Counted from the first letter of the stretch, positions 1 through 7,649 are shown. The stretch: DNA of 25,750 nt from Branchiostoma floridae (GCF_000003815.2 NC_049984.1:20153619-20179368); one strand, 5' to 3'. Made by a program: numbers and translations. The notes: generated by a model not told the origin, from the letters alone.

Positions 1-60
1 GTCGTGTGTCGTGTAGTACGGCCTGCATACGGTAACGTGGCAATCACACCGTGAGAGAAT
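1..60 (+). repeat. Fragment of the zinc-finger 5' flank repeat
   Basis: Bases 19-44 match 6827-6852 with one mismatch in 26, and a CACCG follows shortly after in both places. At 6827 this stretch lies between the promoter cassette and the zinc-finger exon. The window therefore seems to open inside a third copy of that 5' region, whose promoter would lie just upstream of the window. After about base 55 the similarity is lost and no zinc-finger codons follow. Confidence 0.6.
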
Positions 61-189
61 CTTGTGTAGGAACACTTGCGCAACGAACGATGCACGCCAC
101 CGGCTCACGGCCAGGCGTGGCGAGCAGACCACATACTTACACCTTGCGCAACCGTGCGAGTGACGTGCGTTGAGACGTACTCCCTCCCT

Positions 190-400
190 GCTCTTGCCAT
201 TTCTTTCCCACGTTTTCAGAAAAACGTGGAGGATGTGACCTCCAAAATAAACGTACGGACAAAAAGCACCTACGGCGGGTTGTGCCCTTAGCTTAAGGAC
301 ACAACCCGCCGTACGTGCAACTGCGTGCTGTCTACGTGCAAAAACGTGGGCAATATTTTGGGATCCGTAAGTGGTAAGTACCACCTCCGTACGAAATCCT
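190..400. repeat. Hairpin cluster, possible foldback element
   Basis: Three inverted repeats lie close together. Bases 208-216 pair with 221-229 (CCACGTTTT/AAAACGTGG, 4-nt loop). Bases 271-284 pair perfectly with 300-313 (TACGGCGGGTTGTG), with a further inner stem 286-290/294-298 and outer pairing 266-269/315-318. Bases 371-376 pair with 379-384 (GTGGTA/TACCAC). The central hairpin has about 23 paired positions in 53 nt. It may be a MITE-like foldback or a structured RNA; no terminal target duplication was found. Confidence 0.65.
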
Positions 401-498
401 ACGGAATCCAACAGATTTTGGAGCACGCAGACACGCCGTAGCACTTAACGTGCAGGCAAAACTTTATTTCGGGATGCGGATTCAACCCCGTCCCAACC

Positions 499-562
499 AG
501 TTTCCTATTTATCATGCGTAGCTACAGGTTCTCCGATATGAATGATGCGGAAATCGCCGTCT
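499..562 (+). repeat. 64-bp direct repeat, copy 1
   Basis: This stretch, from AGTTTCCTATTTATC to ATCGCCGTCT, recurs exactly at 783-846. The two copies bracket 220 bp that hold the first promoter cassette. The identity over 64 bp indicates a recent duplication; it is too long to be a transposon target-site duplication. Confidence 0.9.
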
Positions 563-656
563 GGAGCCTAAGGCTTCAAGCCGGCTATGGCGCCCGCCCC
601 AGAACGGGCGCTTGTACCCCACCAAAATGGCCATCTGTCAGGGTGGGCGGTTGGGT

Positions 657-785
657 TCGCTTAGGCTCCAAAGGCGTACGGAGTACCTGTAGACTGCAGT
701 GATCTATTCCTCCGCTGTGCTTTATAGAGTGGGTGTGATGACGTCACCCATATCTCTCAACCAATAGCATCGCATGACAAATAGT
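657..785. promoter_or_regulatory. Promoter cassette copy 1 (CRE, CCAAT, TATA-like)
   Basis: This 129-bp block matches 6634-6762 with two mismatches. It holds a perfect palindromic CRE (TGACGTCA, 739-746), a CCAAT box (761-765) and TTTATAG at 721-727, which reads CTATAAAG on the minus strand. Read on the minus strand the order is ATTGG, CRE, TATA, a normal promoter order, so minus-strand initiation near 690-700 is predicted. A YY1-like core (CCAAAATGGCC) lies at 622-632. No intact gene is seen on either side of this copy, so it may be an orphan duplicate. Function is inferred from motifs only. Confidence 0.6.
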
Positions 786-846
786 TTCCTATTTATCATG
801 CGTAGCTACAGGTTCTCCGATATGAATGATGCGGAAATCGCCGTCT
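783..846 (+). repeat. 64-bp direct repeat, copy 2
   Basis: Exact copy of 499-562. It begins at the AGT that ends the homology between the two promoter cassettes, so the first cassette is cut off here and lacks the GC-rich sequence and splice donor that follow the second cassette at 6763. Confidence 0.9.
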
Positions 847-2050
847 TCCGCCATTGCTCTACTTGGGCATTACGCCCTGATCTTCTCTAGATACATACCC
901 CTATCCTCCTCTTTAGTCTCGCCTCCCACTTCTCAATTCCATCTCTCATTGGCTGTTAAGCCCTATCCTTCTCTATACTCTTGTCAATCCTCACCTTAGA
1001 TTTGCCACCAGCCCACTCTCATTTATATACTCACTTCCCCTCCCTCATACAAAATTCTCTTCCTTTCCAAAACCACATAACATCTTTTGCCCTTTCCACC
1101 AAACAAAATAAATCTTGAGTGCCTACCCTGCTCTTCAGGCTACATTTCATGGTCATGTAATTGGCGGACCCAATACCACCGGCTATTGCCCCAAATAAAA
1201 CTAAGTTAAGCCACAAGGCACACCCCTTGTAAATTGTGACGCTACCACAAACTCTTGCCTTGCTATAAACTCTGCCTGGATCTGGAGTGGTTCCTGTGGT
1301 GCTGACGCACCTCCCCTCCAAATTTACTGAATGGGTGTCAGCAGGGAGATGTCACTAACTGTGGGTAGAGTCAGCTTCTAAACTCCTCCAACTCCCCAAT
1401 GCAATATTCCATACCATGTACAAAAAGCACCCCGTATAGCTAGAAACACAATTTGGAGGACAGGAGGCACGTCAGCACCCCGGTTACTTTGGCTCGGGGT
1501 GACCTTTTCGCCAGAGTGCATGACTACCTCCCCTAAAATGAATTAGCTACTCGCTTACTACTAGCAATTGACAAGCTCGCAATGTCTATGCTAGTCAATC
1601 CACATTGCAAATTATGTGGCCAAATTGCACCCGTTGTACAAATGATTTTCGCCAATGCCACGACTCCATTAATATACCAATTACGCGGCCAAAACCCTTC
1701 GCTTCCTAGGTTACACACGGGCACCGGATTTAAATCAAAATTTCCGGGTAACTAATTAGTTAAGTCCACATCCCGCTTCACAATGTGAAGCACACTAAGA
1801 CTTAAACTCCAATTACCGGACAGTATTCAGTTGACTCCACATTCATTATAGCACACAAGGTACCGAATTCGTATGAAAATTTCCGGGCAAACCATTTGCC
1901 CTTTCCACCGAACAAAAACAAATCGTTAAATCGTTAAAAATGACGGTCGTTTCTGGCGATCCCTATATTTCTTACCCGTTTCGAATCCCGGGACAACATA
2001 CTAAAACCTCCGTTCCCACCACAGAGGGGACAAGATGCTAAATCACTCAA
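847..2050. other. No supported gene; pyrimidine-rich, degenerate repeats
   Basis: The plus strand is C/T-rich from 860 to 1110. A minus-strand open segment at 1031-1321 has a hydrophobic stretch (LNLVLFGAIAGGIG) but no convincing start, splice site or family. Short degenerate repeats are visible: TTTGCCCTTTCCACC occurs near 1087 and 1895, and AAAATTTCCGGG near 1738 and 1877, each with diverged flanks, which suggests an old duplication. Confidence 0.5.
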
Positions 2051-2065
2051 ACTACCATGTAAACA

Positions 2066-3485
2066 CACCTGCGTTGTTCACCCCGCGATCTAATGTCGAA
2101 CCAAGGACTGAGCCAGTCTTGAAGACAACTTCACTCCTCGACCTGAAGTCAGACCGGGCCCGCAGGAACTGTACTTGATTTAGAACCGGCGTGTAACTTA
2201 CCCCGCGACCCGAGGTCGAACCGGGAATTGCACCTTGCACTGCATGTGACTCAACGCCGAGGCCGAACCGGGAACTATACCTGGACCGAGACCAGAAAGC
2301 ATCATCATCCCGCGACCCGAAGTCCGAGAATTTAACCTGGTCTCGTACTGGAATCTAATCTCTCCCCACGACCCGAGGTCTGACCTGGAATCTTACCTGG
2401 TCTGGCACCCGAAAGTAACTTCACCCTGCGACCATGTACAAGAGGTCGGACCGGGAACCTTACACCATTTCACATCGGAAGGTAACTACGCCCCGCCACT
2501 CGAGGTCAGACCGGGAATCTTGCAGTCCCATACCGGAAGGTAACTTCGCCCCGCGACCTAAGGTCGGCCTGGAATCTTACTTAGGCTCGCAAAGGACTAC
2601 AGCTTCACTCCGAGACCCGAGGTCGGCCGGGAATCTTACTTGGTCTCACACAGGAATGCAGCTTCACCCCGCGACCCGAGGTCGAACCGGGAATCTTGCT
2701 TGGTCTCACACAGGAATGCAGCTTCACCCCGCGACCTGAGGTCGAACCGGGAATCTTGCTTGGTCTCACACAGGAATGCAGCTTCGCCCNNNNNNNNNNN
2801 NNNNNNNNNNNNNNNNNNNNNNNNNNNNNNNNNNNNNNNNNNNNNNNNNNNNNNNNNNNNNNNNNNNNNNNNNNNNNNNNNNNNNNNNNNNNNNNNNNNN
2901 NNNNNNNNNNNNNNNNNNNNNNNNNNNNNNNNNNTTACTTGGTCTCACACAGGAATGCAGCTTCACCCCGCGACCCAAGGTCGAACCGGGAATCTTACTT
3001 GGTCTCACACAGGAATGCAGCTTCACCCCGCGACCCGAGGTCGAACCGGGATCTTTCTTGGTCTCACACAGGAATGCAGCTTCACCCCGCGACCTGAGGT
3101 CGAACCGGGAATCTTACTTGGTCTCGCACAGGAATGCAGCTTCACCCCGCGACCTGAGGTCGAACCGGGAATCTTACTTGGTCTCGCACAGGAATGCAGC
3201 TTCACCCCGCGACCCGAGGTCGAACCGGGAATCTTACTTGGTCTCGCACAGGAATGCAGCTTCACCCCGCGACCTGAGGTCGAACCGGGAATCTTACTTG
3301 GTCTCGCACAGGCTTCACCCCTCGACCCGAGGTCGAACCGGGAATCTTACTTGGTCTCGCACAGGAGCACAGGAATGCAGCTTCACCCCGCGACCCGAGG
3401 TCGAACCGGGAATCTTGCTTGGTCTCGCACCGGAATGCAGCTTCACCCCGCGACCCGAAGTCGGACCGGGAATGGAACCTGGTGT
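2066..3485. repeat. 60-bp minisatellite array
   Basis: About 23 units of 60 bp, including those hidden by a 145-base gap. Each carries CACCCCGCGACC, then GAGGTCGAACCGGGAATC, then TTGGTCTCACACAGG. Units from about 2640 to 3470 are nearly identical, while those at 2066-2600 are diverged and variable in length, the usual picture of homogenised centre and decayed edges. CGACC..GGTCG in each unit can form a short hairpin. Since 60 is a multiple of 3 and the unit lacks stops, all three plus frames and two minus frames are open in the core, giving 20-residue repeat peptides in each. Multi-frame openness argues that the long reading frames here are not evidence of coding. Confidence 0.93.
2790..2934. 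other. Assembly gap (145 N)
   Basis: The flanking minisatellite landmarks at 2762 and 2941 are 179 bases apart, within one base of three 60-bp periods, so the gap length appears to be estimated rather than arbitrary. Confidence 0.95.
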
Positions 3486-3656
3486 TAAACAACAGTGCAC
3501 ACACACTGGATACCTCCGCTCCGCCAACCTGGAGACAACAAACAAGTTACAAAACATATCTTAAAAATACGTCCAATCTCACTCCAGACACATACCCAGC
3601 TCCACGCCCCTAGCCTGAAAAGCTGAGCCTGGTCCTGAAGCATGGTGCGCACTTAC

Positions 3657-3974
3657 AGCTAAACTGGTTGTGTCTGGAACCACCAGGACCGACGCAGCGC
3701 GCGCCGGAGTCTGACTCTCTGCCGGGGAGGAGCTGCCATCTGGGGTGTGGTAGCGCCTGAGGGCCGGACATCCCTCCCACTCCGACTCGTGTTCGGGCAG
3801 GCTGCAATACCGAGGACCGCTACTGACGCTGTCCAAGGGGCCCGGGCGTCCACCGAAGCCGGAGGTGATCTGCGTCTGACTCCTTACGTGGCGGGGGTAC
3901 TGAAGCCCGGGGCCTAGCTGCGCCTGACGGCTCGTCTGTTGTACTGTCGTTGTCAGCGTGTAGTCCACTCCAGT
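3657..3974 (-). CDS. Predicted internal exon, unknown Pro/Ser-rich protein
   Basis: This 318-bp minus-strand segment is open throughout in one frame (106 codons, phase 0 at both ends). It is preceded by a good 3' splice site (TTTCAATTTTTTAG, AG at 3976-3975) and followed by a strong donor (GCT|GTAAGT, 3656-3651). The product starts TGVDYTLTTTVQQ and is rich in Ser, Pro, Gly and Gln, with tyrosines in LQYPRH, PRYCSL and RRYHTP; no domain was recognised. If the segment ending at 4162 is read in the frame ending GWKRK, both are phase 0 and could join, giving a stop-transfer-like end followed by a cytoplasmic tail. The alternative frame starting DWSGLHAD is open for about 50 codons before a stop. 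Coding is inferred. Confidence 0.45.
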
Positions 3975-4161
3975 CTAAAAAATTGAAACACATCGATAAA
4001 CAGCTGACCGATTATCAATCATCCAACACACGGTTAAGGTAGACAGGACCCGGAGTGTTATTCACAAACCACGCTCGACCACACAGCCTGGACCTCAGAG
4101 GTGGGCGAATTCCACGATAACATGAGAGAATTAGAAACAGGCGCCAGCCACACAAACTCAC

Positions 4162-4189
4162 CTTTCGCTTCCAACCACACAACGAACGA
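4162..4189 (-). CDS. Predicted exon end next to a gap (partial)
   Basis: A strong minus-strand splice donor (GAAAG|GTGAGT, intron starting at 4161) ends a segment that runs into the 689-base gap. The visible part reads RSLCGWKRK in the phase-0 frame or SFVVWLEAK in another. Both look like the end of a hydrophobic segment followed by positive charge, as in a transmembrane helix with stop-transfer residues. Only 28 bases are visible, so this is a weak call that rests on the donor and on fit with 3657-3974. Confidence 0.3.
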
Positions 4190-4878
4190 NNNNNNNNNNN
4201 NNNNNNNNNNNNNNNNNNNNNNNNNNNNNNNNNNNNNNNNNNNNNNNNNNNNNNNNNNNNNNNNNNNNNNNNNNNNNNNNNNNNNNNNNNNNNNNNNNNN
4301 NNNNNNNNNNNNNNNNNNNNNNNNNNNNNNNNNNNNNNNNNNNNNNNNNNNNNNNNNNNNNNNNNNNNNNNNNNNNNNNNNNNNNNNNNNNNNNNNNNNN
4401 NNNNNNNNNNNNNNNNNNNNNNNNNNNNNNNNNNNNNNNNNNNNNNNNNNNNNNNNNNNNNNNNNNNNNNNNNNNNNNNNNNNNNNNNNNNNNNNNNNNN
4501 NNNNNNNNNNNNNNNNNNNNNNNNNNNNNNNNNNNNNNNNNNNNNNNNNNNNNNNNNNNNNNNNNNNNNNNNNNNNNNNNNNNNNNNNNNNNNNNNNNNN
4601 NNNNNNNNNNNNNNNNNNNNNNNNNNNNNNNNNNNNNNNNNNNNNNNNNNNNNNNNNNNNNNNNNNNNNNNNNNNNNNNNNNNNNNNNNNNNNNNNNNNN
4701 NNNNNNNNNNNNNNNNNNNNNNNNNNNNNNNNNNNNNNNNNNNNNNNNNNNNNNNNNNNNNNNNNNNNNNNNNNNNNNNNNNNNNNNNNNNNNNNNNNNN
4801 NNNNNNNNNNNNNNNNNNNNNNNNNNNNNNNNNNNNNNNNNNNNNNNNNNNNNNNNNNNNNNNNNNNNNNNNNNNNNN
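4190..4878. other. Assembly gap (689 N)
   Basis: Unknown sequence between two parts of the minus-strand candidate gene region. Any further exon of either predicted gene could lie here. Confidence 0.95.
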
Positions 4879-5022
4879 CCCGACATGAAAGCAACTCGAA
4901 CAAACCACACAACAGTAACACGGGGAGGCATTAATGTGTCTGAAACCCCGTGCGACACGGTCGAAACTGATCGACTCCACGTCGTCCGCTGCTAATCACA
5001 CTGACCTAGCTGCGGAAAGTAA

Positions 5023-5077
5023 TTAGGTTCTCGTCAGGTTGTCATACACATTTGTTCCATCATCCTGGAAGTCGCCC
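5023..5077 (-). CDS. Predicted terminal exon with a YDNL tail
   Basis: Read on the minus strand after a possible acceptor (GGTATTCCAG, AG at 5079-5078), this segment encodes GDFQDDGTNVYDNLTRT followed by TAA at 5025-5023. YDNL fits both a YxxL phosphotyrosine motif and the YxN motif bound by Grb2-type SH2 domains. It does not meet the stricter ITIM rule, because the residue two before the tyrosine is Asn. The phase matches the donor at 5184 (AG plus G completes an Arg codon). A stronger acceptor (TTTCCTTTCCAG) lies 26 nt upstream but gives a different frame. The exon is inferred from frame, splice sites and peptide character. Confidence 0.35.
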
Positions 5078-5184
5078 CTGGAATACCCCAACGACAGCTA
5101 ATTCTGGAAAGGAAATGTGACAGAATAGCCTCACACCGCACAAAGGAGACCCGCGTGACACGTAAGTGTTTCACTGGCTCACAC

Positions 5185-5353
5185 CTGAAAGAATTCATGT
5201 GCACGTGCTCCGCCTCGCTGCCGGTGGTACATACCTGCGAACAATGGGACGAAGTGGGGTCATACAGGGAAGGGAAAATAGGCACAACTTGTCTACAACG
5301 CTGGGTTTTCTTCTTCAAGAAGGACAAAAATGGAACTGGCTCTGTCACGTCTG
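5185..5353 (-). CDS. Predicted exon, cytoplasmic-tail-like
   Basis: This 169-nt minus-strand segment is open in one frame between an acceptor (TATGTGTACAG, AG at 5355-5354) and a donor (CAG|GTGTGAG, from 5184). It starts phase 1 and ends phase 2. The peptide contains PFLSFLKKKTQRCR (a membrane-edge-like stretch followed by basic residues), then SLYDPTS, then EAEHVHMNSF. Joined to the segment at 5023-5077 it would make a short intracellular tail with two tyrosine motifs. A second donor-like CAG|GTATGT lies within it at 5234. No family was recognised. Confidence 0.35.
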
Positions 5354-5440
5354 CTGTACACATACAAGGCTGTCAGACTGACACGTCAGGAAAGTTCTAA
5401 ACTGTTAATCGGGAGAAAGAAACGTCAATTCCACCCACTA

Positions 5441-5532
5441 ACAAATGCACCAACACAGTAATAACGCTCCTCCAATACAACCACAAACAAATGCACCAAC
5501 ACAGTAATAACGCTCCTCCAATACAACCACAA
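5441..5532. repeat. 46-bp exact tandem duplication
   Basis: Two perfect 46-bp copies (5441-5486 and 5487-5532), starting ACAAATGCACC. On the minus strand the segment is T/G-rich and reads as a hydrophobic stretch (CIGGALLLCWCICLWLYW) across the copies in one frame. It lies between the stalk-like segment at 5570-5752 and the tail-like exon at 5185-5353, where a transmembrane helix would be expected. Because 46 is not a multiple of 3, the duplication would shift the frame if the segment is coding. Confidence 0.85.
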
Positions 5533-5569
5533 ACAACGATAAAATTCCCGTATACCAGTTTATACCAAC

Positions 5570-5752
5570 CCAACCGCGGCCACCGCGGATGAAAGTGCTG
5601 GGGACGTAGCTGACGGGGCTGCCGAGGTGGACGCCAAGACCACGGTAGAGTGAGCCCTGCGGCGAGACCCTAAGGAGGTGGAGGGCGCCGATATCTGGGG
5701 GACCCCTTCGCTATCCATCTCTGGCAGGCCGTTTCCATTTACAGAGACGCCA
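5570..5752 (-). CDS. Possible stalk-encoding exon (partial)
   Basis: On the minus strand this stretch, which begins in a gap, is open and reads VSVNGNGLPEMDSEG, then a Ser/Thr/Ala/Pro-rich run (VLASTSAAPSATSPALSSAV) and a short hydrophobic end (AVAAVGL) before a stop at 5560. A mucin-like stalk leading into a membrane segment is one reading. The nearest donor (TTG|GTATAA) is weak and its phase does not match the exon at 5353. The segment is GC-rich compared with its neighbours, which fits coding sequence. Confidence 0.3.
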
Positions 5753-5961
5753 NNNNNNNNNNNNNNNNNNNNNNNNNNNNNNNNNNNNNNNNNNNNNNNN
5801 NNNNNNNNNNNNNNNNNNNNNNNNNNNNNNNNNNNNNNNNNNNNNNNNNNNNNNNNNNNNNNNNNNNNNNNNNNNNNNNNNNNNNNNNNNNNNNNNNNNN
5901 NNNNNNNNNNNNNNNNNNNNNNNNNNNNNNNNNNNNNNNNNNNNNNNNNNNNNNNNNNNNN
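5753..5961. other. Assembly gap (209 N)
   Basis: Separates the stalk-like segment from the open segment at 5962-6046. Confidence 0.95.
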
Positions 5962-6046
5962 TGATAACAAAGCACTAACTACACAGCTAGCTGCCGTGCA
6001 CGTGTAGGGACTAATCCGTTCAAGCTCTAACGACGTCCCTCCCTGG
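5962..6046 (-). CDS. Possible exon with Ig-like YTCTA signature (partial)
   Basis: On the minus strand a plausible acceptor (ATAGACTTTGCAG) precedes an open frame beginning VQGGTSLELERIS and continuing PYTCTAASCVV, then the gap. The YTCTA string recalls the F strand of immunoglobulin domains (YxCxA), and the preceding LELERIS recalls the E strand, although the usual Asp-x-Gly between them is absent. This is a weak resemblance and the rest of the domain is not visible. Confidence 0.25.
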
Positions 6047-6300
6047 ACCTGCAAAGTCTATCGACTAAACGAACAAAGAAACACATAGCAAAAGGCCAAC
6101 TCAACGAGAAAATAAAATGCGGATACATGCAACGCACAAACACTCCCTTGTCCTAAGTCGAAATAAAGGGGAAAGAAAAGAGGAAACGAGGCAGCCTGTC
6201 TGGCGTTTTGATGACTCCGAATTCCCACGTGCGTGACCAGGTGTCAAAGATTAACTCACCTCACGGAGACAAAGCAAAAGTTAACACAGGATTAAACCTC

Positions 6301-6513
6301 TCACATATAGCTTGGCCGTCTCCTTTCCTTCACCGAACCTGGAAAATAACGTAGCGAGTGAAAAGGGAAGAAGTACAGAACAAAAGTCCAACCTCTTGGT
6401 CGCTCCTTCGACGCACATGAAGAACGGACAGCCAATCTGTCAGGCAAGAACATGCCACAAACGTATAACACGACGGCGCTACACGCCCACCACAACATTC
6501 TACATAATCTCAT
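6301..6513 (-). CDS. Open segment with signal-peptide-like start
   Basis: On the minus strand an ATG at 6513-6511, with a purine at -3, opens a 70-codon frame. It begins with a basic MRLCR, then about 18 hydrophobic residues (MLWWACSAVVLYVCGMFL), then PDR, as in a signal peptide or anchor. It lies about 160 bp downstream of the TATA-like box of the minus-strand promoter at 6697-6704, with a short upstream reading frame (MAKKSSIPF) in between. It could be the first coding exon of the minus-strand receptor-like gene; possible donors include CAT|GTGCGT and, further on, GAG|GTGAGT near 6258. The 3' part of the frame is probably intron. Confidence 0.3.
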   Translation of the reverse strand: MRLCRMLWWACSAVVLYVCGMFLPDRLAVRSSCASKERPRGWTFVLYFFPFHSLRYFPGSVKERRRPSYM

Positions 6514-6614
6514 ACCACCAGAACCGCGCACGGGCGAACTATCAAACCTTAAAACGGGATGGACGACTTCTTCGCCATTGTCACAGTTCACAAGATGGCC
6601 TTTTGGTGGGGAGG

Positions 6615-6639
6615 AAGCGACAGCCTGGTTCTGTCGCTT
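6615..6639. repeat. 9-bp stem hairpin at the promoter cassette edge
   Basis: AAGCGACAG (6615-6623) pairs with CTGTCGCTT (6631-6639) across a 7-nt loop. The right arm crosses the left boundary of the promoter cassette homology at 6634. The first cassette also has an inverted repeat at its left edge (562-572 with 660-670). Confidence 0.7.
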
Positions 6640-6762
6640 AGGCTCCAACGGCGTACGGAGTACCTGTAGACTGCAGTGATCTATTCCTCCGCTGTGCTTT
6701 ATAGAGTGGGTGTGATGACGTCACCCATATCTCTCAACCAATAGCATCGCATGAAAAATAGT
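6634..6762. promoter_or_regulatory. Promoter cassette copy 2, likely bidirectional
   Basis: 127/129 identical to 657-785. It holds TGACGTCA at 6716-6723, CCAAT at 6738-6742, and a minus-strand TATA-like CTATAAAG at 6704-6697. The TATA box predicts minus-strand transcription starting near 6665-6675, towards the signal-peptide-like frame at 6513. CCAAT and CRE also sit at a suitable distance for TATA-less plus-strand initiation near 6765-6790, towards the zinc fingers. A YY1-like CAAGATGGCC lies at 6591-6600. Conservation of the cassette in two places, with diverged surroundings, supports a functional unit or a recent duplication. Confidence 0.6.
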
Positions 6763-6854
6763 ACGGGCGACGCGCGTGCCCTATACAGTCAATGCGAGTG
6801 AGTAAGGAAAGCAGCATGTGTAAGTGCGGCCTGCATACGGTAATGTGGCAATAG
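6763..6854 (+). promoter_or_regulatory. Predicted 5' leader, splice donor and short intron
   Basis: GC-rich sequence after the cassette leads to ATGCGA|GTGAGT, with an ATG at 6792 and a consensus donor at 6798. If real, the first exon would encode only Met-Arg. Possible acceptors before the zinc-finger frame are the AG ending at 6854, which is in phase but has no pyrimidine tract, and the AGs at 6879 and 6883, which have a better tract but the wrong phase for this ATG. The stretch 6827-6852 is repeated at the window start. Confidence 0.4.
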
Positions 6855-7549
6855 CACCGAGATCGTACTTTTCTTAAAGTCAGCTTGACAACTCTAAAGT
6901 CTCTCTTATCCCGACATATGAGAACTCATACCAGTGTCAAACCCTTCAAATGTGGCCAGTGTGACTACTCTGCTGCACGAAAATGCAGTTTTGACCTACA
7001 TCTAGCCATGCACACTGGTGATACACCCTACATGTGTGAGGAGTGTAGGTACAGAACAACAAAGAAGTCTGACTTAGTGAATCATATGAGAACTCATACT
7101 GGTGAAAAACCCTACAAGTGTGATCAGTGTGACTATTCTGCAGCACATAAATCCACATTGAACCAAAATCTAGCAAAACACACCGGTGATAAACCCTACA
7201 TGTGTGGGGAGTGTGGGTACAGGACAGCTTGGAAGTCTGCCTTATCTGACCATATGAGAACTCATACCGGTTACAAACCCTACAAGTGTGACCTGTGTGA
7301 CTATTCTGCAGCACATAAGTCCGCATTGAACCAACATCTAGCAAAGCACACCGGTGATAAGCCCTACATGTGTGGAGAGTGTGGGTACAGAACAGCTAAT
7401 AAGTCTCATTTATCCGATCATGTGAGGACCCATACCGGTGAAAAACCCTACAAGTGTGACCAATGTGACTATTCTGCTACACAGTCGTCCGCCTTGTACC
7501 AACATCTAGCCGTGCACACTGGGATAAACCCTACATGTGTGGGGAGTGT
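6855..7549 (+). CDS. C2H2 zinc-finger array, partial and frameshifted
   Basis: Seven C2H2 fingers (C-x2-C-x12-H-x3-H) follow a half finger that keeps only its helix (LKSLLSRHMRTH). TGEKP/TGDKP-type linkers join them, so a nuclear DNA-binding protein is expected. Fingers alternate between GYRTA and DYSAA types, a two-finger (168-bp) tandem repeat. Helices include KKSDLVN, WKSALSD, HKSALNQ and NKSHLSD. Three defects are visible. The frame has no ATG before the first helix and a stop at 6852. In the fourth finger (counting the half finger as first) the first zinc-binding His is Asn (AAT, 7167-7169). A one-base loss near 7523 (ACTGGGATAAAC instead of ACTGGTGATAAAC) shifts the frame before the gap. 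It may be a decaying gene, or a real gene with contig-end errors and an upstream exon. Confidence 0.92.
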
Positions 7550-7649
7550 NNNNNNNNNNNNNNNNNNNNNNNNNNNNNNNNNNNNNNNNNNNNNNNNNNN
7601 NNNNNNNNNNNNNNNNNNNNNNNNNNNNNNNNNNNNNNNNNNNNNNNNN
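7550..7649. other. Assembly gap (100 N, arbitrary size)
   Basis: A gap of exactly 100 between the zinc-finger array and the satellite. The size looks like a placeholder, so the gene and the satellite may not be truly adjacent. Confidence 0.9.

Noticed and set aside
1031-1321. 96-codon minus-strand frame with a hydrophobic stretch.
   Set aside because: No convincing start, splice sites or family; the T-rich surroundings make chance hydrophobic peptides likely.
2066-3485. tRNA-like B-box (GGTTCGACCT on the minus strand) in each minisatellite unit.
   Set aside because: One position departs from the GWTCRANNC core, there is no A box and no cloverleaf, so a tRNA or SINE origin is not supported.
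2640-3488. Long repeat-protein reading frames across the minisatellite.
   Set aside because: Nearly all frames are open because the unit is 60 bp without stops, so frame length is not evidence of coding.
6946-7344. 132-codon minus-strand frame rich in Cys and His.
   Set aside because: It is the antisense shadow of the zinc-finger array.
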